A stretch of DNA of 64,000 nt from JAOBAU01 sp034667465. GTDB lineage: Bacteria > Acidobacteriota > Thermoanaerobaculia > Gp7-AA8. Below the pieces are notes generated by a model. It did no database searches. It worked only from the letters and a program-made list of their open reading frames with translations, and was not told the DNA's origin. Below, piece after piece: positions 55,027-63,766 of this stretch (position 1 is its first letter; each line of letters starts with the position of its first letter). The position numbers were made by a program, and so were the translations under genes. Location: the NCBI GenBank assembly GCA_034667465.1, contig JAXDJV010000008.1:124001-188000 (forward strand), in the 5' to 3' direction.

Positions 55027-55736
55027 ATCGGCGACGCAGGAAGAGAACGGGAGCACCGAATCCACAGCTCCGCGATGAGAAGCATCGCGATCCAGCCGCT
55101 CCAGAGCGACGCCGCGAAGACAGCTGGAGCGGAAGCGCCGAAGATCGTCATCAGCGGATCGATCACCGACATGATCAGACGAACCGTGGAAATGCCGAAC
55201 GCCACCGCGGCCGCGCGAATCATCCACTCGCGATGCGCTGCGAAGTCGCGACGTCGCGCGGCCAGAAATCCGAGCACGAGGCTCACGACGAAGATCGCGC
55301 CGAACAGAAACGCGGCGCTCGCTTCCGCCGTGCCGGCGAACGGCCTGAGGACCGCAAAGTAAAACGCCGCAACCACAGCTGCGAGCCCGGCGAGAATCGT
55401 GACGCGTCCGCTCCATCGATGAAATGAAGGGAAGCGACTGCGGATCCGCGAGGAGAATTGCAGCAGCATCAGCACGAGCAGCAGGGCGCCCGGAGCGACG
55501 TGCAGCAGCGTCATCCGCGGACTCATCGCATACGTACGATCGAAACGCCGCATGTGCGCAAGCTGTTCGTCTGCATGCGGATCGACGATCGCCAGCCGCT
55601 GCAGAGTGACGTTGCGAAGCGGATCGGCCCTGACCGCAAGATCGTCGGTGTAGAGAATCCGCGCGATCGCTGCCGTCACTCCGATCAACACAAGCACGAT
55701 GGCCGCGACACGGATCGCGATCTTCAACCGTCGCAT
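55011..55736 (-). CDS. DUF2306 family membrane protein
   Basis: 241 residues from ATG 55736. Six or so membrane helices (IRVAAIVLVLIGVTAAIARI, LLHVAPGALLLVLMLLQF, RVTILAGLAAVVAAFYFAVL, AAFLFGAIFVVSLVLGFLA, MIRAAAVAFGISTVRLIMSV, VFAASLWSGWIAMLLIAELWI). The FHRWSGR and HREWMIRAAA motifs are typical of DUF2306. The last five codons (PMSSRA) and the stop lie inside the REP-like repeat, so the natural C-terminus was probably replaced. The final hydrophobic helix is complete. Confidence 0.78.
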   Translation of the reverse strand: MRRLKIAIRVAAIVLVLIGVTAAIARILYTDDLAVRADPLRNVTLQRLAIVDPHADEQLAHMRRFDRTYAMSPRMTLLHVAPGALLLVLMLLQFSSRIRSRFPSFHRWSGRVTILAGLAAVVAAFYFAVLRPFAGTAEASAAFLFGAIFVVSLVLGFLAARRRDFAAHREWMIRAAAVAFGISTVRLIMSVIDPLMTIFGASAPAVFAASLWSGWIAMLLIAELWIRCSRSLPASPMSSRA

Positions 55737-55792
55737 CGCAGCAGCGTACACGGTCCCGCGCTACCATCGATCAGCTTACGGAGGAACGAGCG

Positions 55793-56245
55793 ATGGCAAA
55801 GTTAGCGGCAGCGGTCACGCGCTGGGCGGGAAGCAATTGGGGCTTCGGCACGGCCCTCGGCACAGTTCTGTGCTGGGCGTTACTCGGACCGATCTTTCAC
55901 TGGTCCGACACATGGCAGCTCGTCATCAACACGAGCACCACCATCGTCACGTTTCTGATGGTCTTCCTCATTCAGCGGACGCAGAACAAAGACGGCATGG
56001 CCATCCAGCTGAAGCTCAATGAGATCGTCGCGGCGATCGAAGGAGCGAGCAACACGCTCATCGACATCGAAGATCTCGACGAGCACGAGCTCACGATCCT
56101 GCACAAGCACTATCAGCTGCTCGCGGTACGCGCGCAGGAAGACGGCAAGGTTGCGGCATCGCACTCCGTCGAAGAGGCCGAACATCGCCACGCCGCGAAA
56201 CGCCGCCGCTGGCGCCAAGCGCGCGAGGGAACCGAGCACCGATGA
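55793..56245 (+). CDS. Low-affinity iron permease family protein
   Basis: 150 residues with GGAGG upstream. The N-terminal AVTRWAGSNWGFGTALGTVLCWALLGPIFHWSDTWQLVINTSTTIVTFLMVFLIQRTQNKDGMAIQLKLNEI is the characteristic start of the Fet4-like low-affinity iron permease family (two membrane helices). A soluble, charged C-terminus follows. ATGA overlap with the HExxH gene. Metal transport by a two-helix protein is not proven; it may be a membrane-sensing module. Confidence 0.82.
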   Translation: MAKLAAAVTRWAGSNWGFGTALGTVLCWALLGPIFHWSDTWQLVINTSTTIVTFLMVFLIQRTQNKDGMAIQLKLNEIVAAIEGASNTLIDIEDLDEHELTILHKHYQLLAVRAQEDGKVAASHSVEEAEHRHAAKRRRWRQAREGTEHR

Positions 56246-56730
56246 GCCGCGAAGAGCTGCTCGCGCGCGTCGTTGCGTTCATCCGCGGCGTCGGTGTCGA
56301 CGTCACCGAAGGGCCGATCGGCCGCGACACGCTCGTTCCCGGCATCGACATCGTCAACGGTACGCTGCGTGTCGATCCCGCGCAAATGTGCGCGCCCGCC
56401 GACGCGCTCCACGAAGCAGGACACATCGCGCTCACCACTCGCGAGCTCCGGCCGTCGCTCGATGGCACCATCTCGAGCACGCCCGCTGATGAGCTGACGA
56501 CGATCGCGTGGACGTGGGCGGCCGCGATGCATCTCGGCATCGATCCGCATGATGTTTTTCACGACGAAGTCATCAGCGGCAACGGTCCGACGCTCCGGGA
56601 GAACTTTTCCTCCGGCCGTTACGTCGGAGTTCCGATGCTGCAACGCTGGGGCATGACCTTCGATCACCGCGCCGCTCCGGCGGCGGGCGTCGAGCCGTAT
56701 CCGCACATGCTCCGCTGGCTGCGCGACTGA
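56242..56730 (+). CDS. Small HExxH-containing protein of unknown function
   Basis: 162 residues. Contains HEAGHIAL (residues 57-61 HEAGH), a zinc-binding HExxH, within ALHEAGHIALTTRELRPSL. It continues with ADELTTIAWTWAAAMHLGIDP. This resembles ImmA/IrrE-like or small M78-type peptidases, but no clear third ligand is seen; HDEVI is a candidate. No signal peptide. It is translationally coupled to the iron-permease-like gene. Confidence 0.6.
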   Translation: MSREELLARVVAFIRGVGVDVTEGPIGRDTLVPGIDIVNGTLRVDPAQMCAPADALHEAGHIALTTRELRPSLDGTISSTPADELTTIAWTWAAAMHLGIDPHDVFHDEVISGNGPTLRENFSSGRYVGVPMLQRWGMTFDHRAAPAAGVEPYPHMLRWLRD

Positions 56731-56793
56731 TTTCGAATGTCGTCACCCTTCTTGCAATGCATCCGTTCGTAGCTGACTGAGAAAGGATGCGAA

Positions 56794-57318
56794 ATGACAG
56801 GAAGTGGAAAGAAGAAGCTGAGCACGCCTGCGCGCAAATCCGGCGCGGCGAAAACCAGCACGGCTGCACGCGGTAAGTCGAAGAGCGCCAAAGCAGGCGA
56901 CGGCGACGGACGCGAGAAAAAGGGTGTCGTCGCACGCGCCGCGGCGCGCGTCGGCAAAGCCATTCGAAGTGTGACCGCGAAAGTTCGTCCGGCAGCGAAA
57001 GCGAAGCCGCGCGAGAAAACTCCGCGCGCCGCGAAGCCGGCACCGAAGGCCGCGCGCGCCACGCGACGCGACTCCGACATTCCGATGGATCGGATCGCAG
57101 AGACCTACACGCCGGAGCACACCAGCGTCAAAAGCGGCATGCGCGGCAACGGCGCCGGCAGCAGGAACGACCGGAACGTCGGCAGCGGAATCGATGACGA
57201 TCGCTGGAACGACGAAGACGTCATCACGAACAAATCGGGCGATCCACGCATCGGCACGCACGGCCGGACTTACGAGCCCGGCGAAGCGCGGGCAGTTGCG
57301 GCGAACGACCGCAAGTAG
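56794..57318 (+). CDS. Lys/Ala/Arg-rich basic protein (histone-like)
   Basis: 174 residues. The N-terminal ~95 residues are almost all Lys, Ala, Arg, Ser, Pro and Gly (histone H1-like tail). The rest (DIPMDRIAETYTPEHTSVKSGMRGNGAGSRNDRNVGSGIDDDRWNDEDVITNKSGDPRIGTHGRTYEPGEARAV) is polar and probably disordered. It could bind nucleic acid or be a stress protein. Its real start is uncertain: ATG 56794 has AAAGGA upstream. Family unknown. Confidence 0.6.
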   Translation: MTGSGKKKLSTPARKSGAAKTSTAARGKSKSAKAGDGDGREKKGVVARAAARVGKAIRSVTAKVRPAAKAKPREKTPRAAKPAPKAARATRRDSDIPMDRIAETYTPEHTSVKSGMRGNGAGSRNDRNVGSGIDDDRWNDEDVITNKSGDPRIGTHGRTYEPGEARAVAANDRK

Positions 57319-57348
57319 TATCCGTATTACGACAGGAGGAGAAGCATC

Positions 57349-57735
57349 ATGGAAACACCCACCGGCAGTACCGGATTTGGCAGCACCACGGGATCAACGA
57401 CTTCCACGGGCGGGATGAACAATTCGGGCGTGACGACAGGAACCGACAGCGGCACTTGCCCGACCTGCGGACAGTCGACGTCCGGCAGCAAAGGACTCGA
57501 GCAGTTCCTCGGCCGCCTCGGCATCACCGAGGAGATGGTCAGCAATATCAGGTCGTCGATTGCGAGTGTGGATGTGGATCAGTACCTCAACACCGCGCGC
57601 GAATACCTGAAAGACTCCAGCGGCAAGGCAACTTCCTACGCGAAAGAGAATCCGGGCAAAGTCGCAGCCGGCGTGGCCGTGCTCGCGGTCGGCACCGGGC
57701 TTCTCATCAGCGCGATGAACAAAGACAAAGAGTAA
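57349..57735 (+). CDS. Small protein with CPTCG motif and C-terminal membrane helix
   Basis: 128 residues with AGGAGG upstream. Ser/Gly/Thr-rich N-terminus, a CPTCGQ pair, a helical middle (LEQFLGRLGITEEMVSNIRSSIASVDVDQYLNTAREYLKDSSGKATSYAKENPGK) that resembles YtxH/ElaB-type ribosome-linked or envelope helices, and a C-terminal hydrophobic helix (VAAGVAVLAVGTGLLISAM). Probably a tail-anchored inner-membrane protein, perhaps stress-induced. A terminator follows at 57781. Confidence 0.65.
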   Translation: METPTGSTGFGSTTGSTTSTGGMNNSGVTTGTDSGTCPTCGQSTSGSKGLEQFLGRLGITEEMVSNIRSSIASVDVDQYLNTAREYLKDSSGKATSYAKENPGKVAAGVAVLAVGTGLLISAMNKDKE

Positions 57736-57780
57736 CCAGCGACACGGCGGGCGAAGCGCCCGCCGCCACATGACACAACG

Positions 57781-57810
57781 AACGGCGCGGCCACCAGCCG
57801 CGCCGTTTTT
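57781..57810 (+). terminator. Intrinsic terminator after the CPTCG-motif gene
   Basis: AACGGCGCGG pairs with CCGCGCCGTT around a 7-nt loop and is followed by TTTT and, two bases on, TTT. It isolates the HEAT-PilT gene from upstream transcription. Confidence 0.85.
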
Positions 57811-57839
57811 CGTTTGCCCGCCTCTATACTGATCGCCGC

Positions 57840-60344
57840 ATGGCGCTCTTTTCATCAGACGTGAAAGAGACGGTCAAACGTCTCGCGAACAAGGAATTCA
57901 ACTCCACCGAAGAACGCGACGAGATGCTCGGCCGCCTCGCTTCGAGCGAAGGCGTGCGCGCGCGCGACGTGGTGTGGATGCTCTTCCGTCCCGATCGCGC
58001 GCTCCGCGATACCGGCGTAAAGATTCTCGCGAAAGTGCGCGACGCGGAAACCGTCGACGTCTTCATCGGCGAATCGAAATCGAAACCGGAAGCGGCGATG
58101 CGCGCCGCCGTCGCGACGCTCTTCACGCTCGGAATTCCGGGCATCGAAGCGCGCCTCGCGCAGCTGATGGCGCCGGCCGAAAAGGAAACGAAAGATACGC
58201 GCGAGCAGCGCGAGCTCGCGCTGAAGATCATTCTCGAAGCGCCGATGTCGCGGACGCTCGAGCCGATTCTCTGGCAGCTCGAATCGAACGCGAGCGAAGA
58301 AGAGCGCGTCCTCTACCTGAACAAACTCGCCACCGGCGAGCTCGACGAGCGCGCCGTACCGCGCTGGCAGAAACTGGCGCGCGACGGCAACCCGCAGATT
58401 CGCGAGAAAGCGCTCGAGCTGCTCGCCACGCAGGCGCCGGCGTCGTCGATCCCGCTTCTCGTCGATCAGCTGCCGACCGCCAGCTACGCCGTCCAGCAGA
58501 TGATCGTCGGCGCGCTGACGCGGGCAGCGGCCGGCAGAGGTCCGGAGTTCGCCGATCAGCTGCTGCCGCTGATCGCCTCTGGCGACGCCGCCACGCGCAC
58601 CGCCGTCATGAAGATCCTGATGGCGATCGGCGATCCGGCCGAGATCATCAAACGCTATGTTCGCTTCTCGAGGACGCTGGCCGGATTCGTTCGCGATCGC
58701 GCTCTCGATTCGATCCGCGCGTTCGGCGACGAGCTCATCGATCCGGTCGTCGAACTGCTCAGCGATCCCGATGAAGACGTCCGCGCCGCGGCGATCGGCG
58801 TCGCGTCGGTGTTCGACGATCCGCGCATCGTGCCGGCAACGATCACGCTGCTCAATGATGCCGACTGGTGGATTCGCATCGCCGCCGCCGACGCGCTCGG
58901 AAGATTGAAAGATCCGCGCGCCGTCGAGCCTCTCATCGCCGGCCTCGCCGATCCCGATCTGAAATGGTCGGCCGTCGACGCGCTCGGCCGCATCGCCGAT
59001 CCGCGCGCGCTCAATGCACTCGGACAGCTCCTCGCCGATCCGGGAGCCGACGTCCGCATCGAAGTGCTGCAGGCGCTGAAACACTTCACGCATCCTGCGG
59101 TGCCGCAGGTCGTGATGAAAGTCGCGACGACCGATCCCGATCGCAATGTGCGCACGCGCGCGCTCGACATCCTCGACGAGATCGCGAAGCGCGATCAGCT
59201 GTCGCAAGCGGACATCGCGAACGTCCGCAACAACGCGCTCGTCGCGCGCGCCGGACAGGGCGATCCGAAACTGCACGCGCTGCTGATGGCGACCCGCAAT
59301 GGCGCCGGCTCCGACTTTCATCTCTCGGTCGGTCAGCCGCCGATCATCCGGCTTTCCGCGGAGCTCGTCCGCGCGCAGGGCGAGCCGTTTACCGCCGAGC
59401 AGACCGAAGAAATGTTGCGCGAGATCCTCACCGAGAAACAGTGGGAGACGCTCGAGAAAACGCATCAGCTCGATTTCTGCTACACGATTCCGCAGGGCGG
59501 CCGCTATCGCGGCAACGTCTTCTTCGATCACAAAGGCTTCAACGGCGTCTTCCGCGTCATCCCGGAAAAGCCGCCGACCATCAACGACCTCGGCCTTCCC
59601 GGTCAGCTCTCCGAGATCGCCGACTATCACCAGGGGCTGGTCATCGTGTGCGGACCGTCCGGCTCCGGCAAATCGACGACGCTGGCAGCGCTCGTAAACC
59701 TGTTCAACGAGACGCGCAGCGATCACGTTCTGACGATGGAGGATCCGGTCGAGTTCGTCCATCCGTTCAAGAACTGCCTCATCAATCAGCGCGAAGTCGG
59801 CTCGCACACCGAGTCGTTCTCGCGCGCGTTGCGCGCGGCGTTGCGCGAAGATCCCGACGTCATCGTCATCGGCGAGCTGCGCGACAACGAATCGATTCTC
59901 CTCGCGCTCACCGCGGCCGAGACCGGCCACATCGTCCTCGGCACACTCAACTCCACGAGCGCGCCGAAAGCGATCGATCGCATCATCGGCAGCTTCCCCT
60001 CCGACGAGCAGCCGCAGGTTCGCGCGTCGCTCAGCGAGTCGCTGAAGTACGTCATCGCGCAGCGGCTGCTTCCTGCGAAGGAAGGGCGCAAGCAGGTCGC
60101 CTGCTTCGAGATTCTGAAAGGGACGAGCAACATCGGCAGCATGATCCGCGACGAGAAGACGTTCCAGATCTACTCCGCGATGCAGATCGGCCGCTCGCTC
60201 GGCATGCAGACGTTCGATGAAGCGCTGAAGGATCTCGTCCGCCGCGAACAGATCACCGCCGAGACCGCGTATATGGCCGCGAACAAGCGGGAAGAATTCG
60301 AGCCGCTCCTCTCGCCCGAGTTCCTCAAGCAGGTGAAAGGATGA
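57840..60344 (+). CDS. HEAT-repeat/PilT fusion ATPase
   Basis: 834 residues. Residues 1 to about 470 are HEAT-like repeats (DPAEIIKRYVRFSRTLAGFVRDRALDSIRAFGDELIDPVVELLSDPDEDVRAAAIGVASVFDDPRIVP, then DWWIRIAAADALGRLKDPRAVEPLIAGLADPD). Residues 475-834 are a complete PilT-type ATPase: PAS-like N-domain (SDFHLSVGQPPIIRLSAELV), Walker A GPSGSGKST (605-613), Asp box LTMEDPVEF, Walker B DVIVIGELRD and the retraction-type GSMIRDEK. The His-box reads GTLNST rather than GTLHT. TATACT lies 9 nt before the ATG, no ribosome site. The fusion suggests a retraction motor whose activity or placement is controlled by a scaffold. Confidence 0.9.
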   Translation: MALFSSDVKETVKRLANKEFNSTEERDEMLGRLASSEGVRARDVVWMLFRPDRALRDTGVKILAKVRDAETVDVFIGESKSKPEAAMRAAVATLFTLGIPGIEARLAQLMAPAEKETKDTREQRELALKIILEAPMSRTLEPILWQLESNASEEERVLYLNKLATGELDERAVPRWQKLARDGNPQIREKALELLATQAPASSIPLLVDQLPTASYAVQQMIVGALTRAAAGRGPEFADQLLPLIASGDAATRTAVMKILMAIGDPAEIIKRYVRFSRTLAGFVRDRALDSIRAFGDELIDPVVELLSDPDEDVRAAAIGVASVFDDPRIVPATITLLNDADWWIRIAAADALGRLKDPRAVEPLIAGLADPDLKWSAVDALGRIADPRALNALGQLLADPGADVRIEVLQALKHFTHPAVPQVVMKVATTDPDRNVRTRALDILDEIAKRDQLSQADIANVRNNALVARAGQGDPKLHALLMATRNGAGSDFHLSVGQPPIIRLSAELVRAQGEPFTAEQTEEMLREILTEKQWETLEKTHQLDFCYTIPQGGRYRGNVFFDHKGFNGVFRVIPEKPPTINDLGLPGQLSEIADYHQGLVIVCGPSGSGKSTTLAALVNLFNETRSDHVLTMEDPVEFVHPFKNCLINQREVGSHTESFSRALRAALREDPDVIVIGELRDNESILLALTAAETGHIVLGTLNSTSAPKAIDRIIGSFPSDEQPQVRASLSESLKYVIAQRLLPAKEGRKQVACFEILKGTSNIGSMIRDEKTFQIYSAMQIGRSLGMQTFDEALKDLVRREQITAETAYMAANKREEFEPLLSPEFLKQVKG

Positions 60345-60766
60345 AGCGGATCGCGATCATCGCGCTGCTCTTCGCCGCCTGTGCAACGAGTCCGGCCGGC
60401 GATCAACGCGCCGCCATTCAAAAAGTTCTCGATCAGCAGGTCGCCGGCTGGAACCGCGGCGATCTCGAAGCCTACATGCAGGGCTACCTTCACTCGAACG
60501 AACTGACCTTCTTCAGCGGCGCGACCGTCACCCGCGGCTGGGAACCGACGCTCGAGCGCTACAAAAAGCGCTACCAGGGCGAAGGGAAAGAGATGGGCAC
60601 GCTGACGTTCAGCGAAGTCGTCATCGACGTCGTCGCCAGCGACGCCGCCTTCGTCCGCGGCCGCTGGCATCTCGCAATGTCCAAAGAATCACGCGAAGGA
60701 CTCTTCACGCTCCTCGTACGAAAGACGGATCAGGGATGGAAGGTCGTGCACGATCATTCGTCGTGA
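60341..60766 (+). CDS. SnoaL/DUF4440-like lipoprotein
   Basis: 141 residues, coupled to the HEAT-PilT gene by ATGA. Lipoprotein signal (IIALLFAAC). NTF2-like fold typical of DUF4440: AIQKVLDQQVAGWNRGDLEAYMQGYLHSNELTFFSGATVTRGWEPTLERYKKRY, then a beta sheet ending FTLLVRKTDQGWKVVHDHSS. Role unknown; may bind a small ligand or be a periplasmic partner. Confidence 0.8.
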   Translation: MKRIAIIALLFAACATSPAGDQRAAIQKVLDQQVAGWNRGDLEAYMQGYLHSNELTFFSGATVTRGWEPTLERYKKRYQGEGKEMGTLTFSEVVIDVVASDAAFVRGRWHLAMSKESREGLFTLLVRKTDQGWKVVHDHSS

Positions 60767-60770
60767 AGCA

Positions 60771-60830
60771 GGCATGAGGCATGGGGCATGAGTTTGTCGT
60801 TACTCATGCCTCATCCCTCATGCCTCATAC
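60771..60830. repeat. Heptamer-based inverted repeat (ATGAGGC/T family), copy 2
   Basis: Left arm GGCATGAGGCATGGGGCATG then AGT; right arm ACTCATGCCTCATCCCTCAT followed by GCCTCATAC. Same heptamer family as 36341-36428. It lies between the SnoaL-like gene and pilT. Confidence 0.75.
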
Positions 60831-60842
60831 CCGAATTCACTT

Positions 60843-61901
60843 ATGCAAAAAATTGATCGCTTCCTGAAACTAATGAACGACCGCGGGGCGTCGGATTTCC
60901 ATCTGACCGTCGGCCGTCCGCCGATGCTGCGCGCGTCCGGCTCGATGGAGACGATTCGCTATCGCACGCTGACCGAAGCGGACTTCACCGACATGCTGCG
61001 GCCGATCACGCCGGAGCGGCTCTGGACCGATTACGTCCGCAGCGGCGACATCGACTTCTCGTATGAGATCCCGGGCGTGGCGCGCTATCGCGTCAATCTC
61101 TTCCGCCAGCAGCGCGGCGCCGGCGCCGTCTTCCGCGTCATCCCGACGAAGATCATGACCATCGATCAGCTCGGGCTGCCGGAAGCCGTGCGCAAAGTCG
61201 CGTCGCTGCGCAGCGGACTCGTGCTCGTCACCGGCCCGACCGGCTCCGGCAAATCGACGACGCTCGCCGCGATCATCGATCTCATCAACGAAACGCGCTC
61301 GCTGCACATCATCACCATCGAAGATCCGATCGAGTTCGTGCATCCGAACAAGAAATGCCTCATCCATCAGCGCGAGATCGGCTCGCATGCGAAGTCATTC
61401 GCCGAAGCGCTGAAAGCCGCCGGCCGCGAGGATCCCGATCTCATTCTCGTCGGCGAGATGCGCGACCTCGAGACGATCTCGATGGCGCTCTCCGCCGCCG
61501 AAAAAGGGACGCTCGTCTTCGGCACGCTGCACACGAACAACGCCGCGAAAACGATGGACCGCATCATCAGCGTCTTCCCCGCCGGCGAGCAGGAAAGTAT
61601 CCGTACCGTCCTCGGCGAAACGATCCGTTCCGTCGTCGCGCAGCAGCTCATGCCGAAGATCGGCGGCGGCCGTGTCGCCGCGCTCGAGATCCTCTTCGCC
61701 TCCCCCGCCATCGGCAACATGATCCGTGAAGGAAAGACCTCGCAGATCACCTCGTCCATTCAGACCGGCGTTCGGGAAGGAATGATTGACATGGACTCAT
61801 CGATCCGGAAGTTGTACAACGAGAAGAAAGTTACCGGCCGCGCCGCGTACGACAAAGCGATCGACAAGGAATCGTTCAAAGACATCGCCACCGAATCATG
61901 A
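60843..61901 (+). CDS. pilT: Type IV pilus retraction ATPase PilT
   Basis: 352 residues. PilT family: KIDRFLKLMNDRGASDFHLTVGRPPMLRASG, Walker A GPTGSGKST (131-139), Asp box ITIEDPIEFVH, Walker B DLILVGEMRDLETI, His box GTLVFGTLHTNNAAKTMDRII and NMIREGKTSQI, the retraction-specific region. It powers pilus retraction. The last four bases of its coding region overlap the epoxide hydrolase-like gene (ATGA). Upstream is the related fusion ATPase; the two may be paralogues of different duty. Confidence 0.94.
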   Translation: MQKIDRFLKLMNDRGASDFHLTVGRPPMLRASGSMETIRYRTLTEADFTDMLRPITPERLWTDYVRSGDIDFSYEIPGVARYRVNLFRQQRGAGAVFRVIPTKIMTIDQLGLPEAVRKVASLRSGLVLVTGPTGSGKSTTLAAIIDLINETRSLHIITIEDPIEFVHPNKKCLIHQREIGSHAKSFAEALKAAGREDPDLILVGEMRDLETISMALSAAEKGTLVFGTLHTNNAAKTMDRIISVFPAGEQESIRTVLGETIRSVVAQQLMPKIGGGRVAALEILFASPAIGNMIREGKTSQITSSIQTGVREGMIDMDSSIRKLYNEKKVTGRAAYDKAIDKESFKDIATES

Positions 61902-62731
61902 CCCTCACGCACAAAAACGCGCAGATCGGCGACATCAATCTTCACTACGTCGAAGACGGCGAAGGGCCGCTCGTCGTGCTGCTGCACGGCTTTCCGGAAT
62001 CCTGGTATTCGTGGCGTCATCAGATTCCGGCGCTCGTCGCCGCCGGCTTCCGCGTCATCGCTCCCGATCTGCGCGGCTACAACGATTCGTCGAAGCCGGC
62101 GAACGTCGACGCGTACAGGATCACCGAGATCGTGAAAGACATCGCCGGTCTCATCGTGCAGAGCGGCGACTCGCCGTGCCGCGTCGTCGCGCACGACTGG
62201 GGCGGAGTGGCCGCGTGGTTCCACGCGATGATGCATCCCGAACAGATCCTGCGGCTGGCGGTGCTCAATTCGCCGCATCCCGTGCCGCTGGCGCGCGAAG
62301 TTCGGCGCAGCATGCAGCAGAAAATGCGGCTGTCGTATCAGCTCATCGCCCGGATGCGTTTTCTCCCGAACCTCTTCATGCGGTTCGGCGGCGGCATGCT
62401 GCTGCGCACCGGCGGACGATTCACTCCGGAAGAAATCGCGACCTATCGCGCGCAGTGGCGCAAGCCGGGAGCGATCGACGGAATGCTGAACTGGTATCGC
62501 GCGCTGGCGAAATCACGCAGCGAGCTGCGGCAGCTCGTCCGTCCGATCGAAGCGCCGGTACTGATCATCTGGGGCGATCACGATCCGGTCTTCACGCTGC
62601 CGACGATCGAGAACTTCAGCGACTACGTTCCCAACCTGCGCGTGGAGCGGATCAGCACCGCCGGCCACTTCGTGCAGACCGACGAACCGGCCCGCGTGAA
62701 CGAACTGCTGATTGATTTTTTGTCATCCTGA
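61898..62731 (+). CDS. Alpha/beta hydrolase, epoxide-hydrolase-like
   Basis: 277 residues. LHGFPESWYSW (oxyanion HGxP), nucleophile Asp100 in VVAHDWGGVAA, IIWGDHDPVFT and the catalytic histidine in ISTAGHFVQTDEP. These are the marks of soluble epoxide hydrolases and close haloalkane-dehalogenase relatives. The last residues (LSS) and stop come from the REP-like palindrome that begins at 62722. Translationally coupled to pilT although unrelated in function. Confidence 0.85.
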   Translation: MTLTHKNAQIGDINLHYVEDGEGPLVVLLHGFPESWYSWRHQIPALVAAGFRVIAPDLRGYNDSSKPANVDAYRITEIVKDIAGLIVQSGDSPCRVVAHDWGGVAAWFHAMMHPEQILRLAVLNSPHPVPLAREVRRSMQQKMRLSYQLIARMRFLPNLFMRFGGGMLLRTGGRFTPEEIATYRAQWRKPGAIDGMLNWYRALAKSRSELRQLVRPIEAPVLIIWGDHDPVFTLPTIENFSDYVPNLRVERISTAGHFVQTDEPARVNELLIDFLSS

Positions 62732-62820
62732 GCGTCAACGAAGGATCCGGGCGGTTGGGACTCGCTGCCGTCCTCACTACCCCCCCACCCTCCCGGATCC
62801 CTCGCTACGCTCGGGATGAC
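62722..62820. repeat. REP-like palindrome, copy 4 (mixed subtype)
   Basis: The left arm is CTGAG subtype (GTCATCCTGAGCGTCAACGA) and the right arm is CCGAG subtype (reverse of GTCATCCCGAGCGTAGCGAG). It thus looks like a chimera of the two subtypes. It supplies stop codons for both flanking convergent genes. Confidence 0.85.
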
Positions 62821-63668
62821 AGCGCCTTGCGCCACTCCGCCCACTGCGCGTCGACCGAATTCGTGAACGTGCGCCGCGGCGTCCACCCGACCTTCTCGCG
62901 CGTCGCATCGCTCGCGATCTGCTGATCGACGATCAGCGCATCGACGAACGGTCCCATCGTCGCGCGCGCTTCATCCGCCGGCGTGTACTCGATCGCATTG
63001 GACAGCGGCTCCGCGCAGAGCTCCAGCGATTCGCGCGTGTCGTCGGTCGCGTGCAACACGCCGCCGGCACGCTGCTCGACGATCAGCGCGTACAACTCCG
63101 CGAGCTCCTCGATGTGCACCATCGCCCAGCGGTTCTTTCCGTCGCCAACGATCCTGATCGGCTGATCCTGATCCGCGGCCGCGAACCAGCCGGCGAGCAG
63201 ACTCTGCTTCCCGCCGTACACACAGCCCGGCCGCAGCACCGCATGCTTCCCTGAACTGATCACGAGCTCTTCATGCGGACGGCGCCACGCAACGAGCGAC
63301 AGCGGATTCACCGGCGAGTTTTCATCGGCGACGTTGTCGCCTGTGTTGCCGACGACCCACACGCCTGACGTGTAGAGAAAGAATCCATCGCGTGCCGTGA
63401 ACGCATCGATGGCACCGCGGTCGAGTGCGACCTTGTCCGCCGACTGCGCCTGCGCGATGTGGATGAACGCGTCATGCCCGTCCAGCGTTTCGCCGAGCGA
63501 TGAGAGGTCGCCCAGGTCGCCGGAAACGATCACCACTCCGCGATCGCGAAGCGCTCCCGTTTCCGAATCGGGACGCGCAAGCGCCGCCACTTCGTGTCCA
63601 CGCTCGCGCAGCTCCGCGGCCACCGCGCTGCCGATGTATCCCGTTGCTCCGGTCATGAAGATTCGCAT
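62805..63668 (-). CDS. NAD-dependent epimerase/dehydratase family protein
   Basis: 287 residues from ATG 63668, with GGGAGG upstream. Rossmann start MRIFMTGATGYIGSAVAAEL, VSGDLGDLSSL and a conserved RPGCVYGGKQ block. The usual active-site Ser/Tyr/Lys triad is not obvious; the TSGVWVVG strand has a Ser, but YxxxK is replaced. It may therefore be an NmrA-like or reductase relative. The last codons (SSRA) and the stop lie inside the REP-like repeat. Confidence 0.8.
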   Translation of the reverse strand: MRIFMTGATGYIGSAVAAELRERGHEVAALARPDSETGALRDRGVVIVSGDLGDLSSLGETLDGHDAFIHIAQAQSADKVALDRGAIDAFTARDGFFLYTSGVWVVGNTGDNVADENSPVNPLSLVAWRRPHEELVISSGKHAVLRPGCVYGGKQSLLAGWFAAADQDQPIRIVGDGKNRWAMVHIEELAELYALIVEQRAGGVLHATDDTRESLELCAEPLSNAIEYTPADEARATMGPFVDALIVDQQIASDATREKVGWTPRRTFTNSVDAQWAEWRKALSSRA

Positions 63669-63713
63669 CACTCACCTCCCGATCGCCAAAGATCTTCGCC
63701 GCTGCGCGGCAAT

Positions 63714-63742
63714 GAAAAGGGCGGCTTTGCGGGCCGCCCTTC
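63714..63742 (-). terminator. Intrinsic terminator of the S1-domain gene
   Basis: On the minus strand AAGGGCGGC pairs with GCCGCCCTT around a 7-nt loop, followed by TTCATT. It is 25 bp past the stop codon at 63767. Confidence 0.7.
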
Positions 63743-63766
63743 GAGGATTGCATTCTGTCGTGTTGC

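Noticed and set aside
57855..59930. Long minus-strand ORF opposite the HEAT-PilT gene
   Set aside because: GC-rich codon bias creates long shadow frames; the Arg-rich translation has no motif, and the plus strand has a full ATPase.
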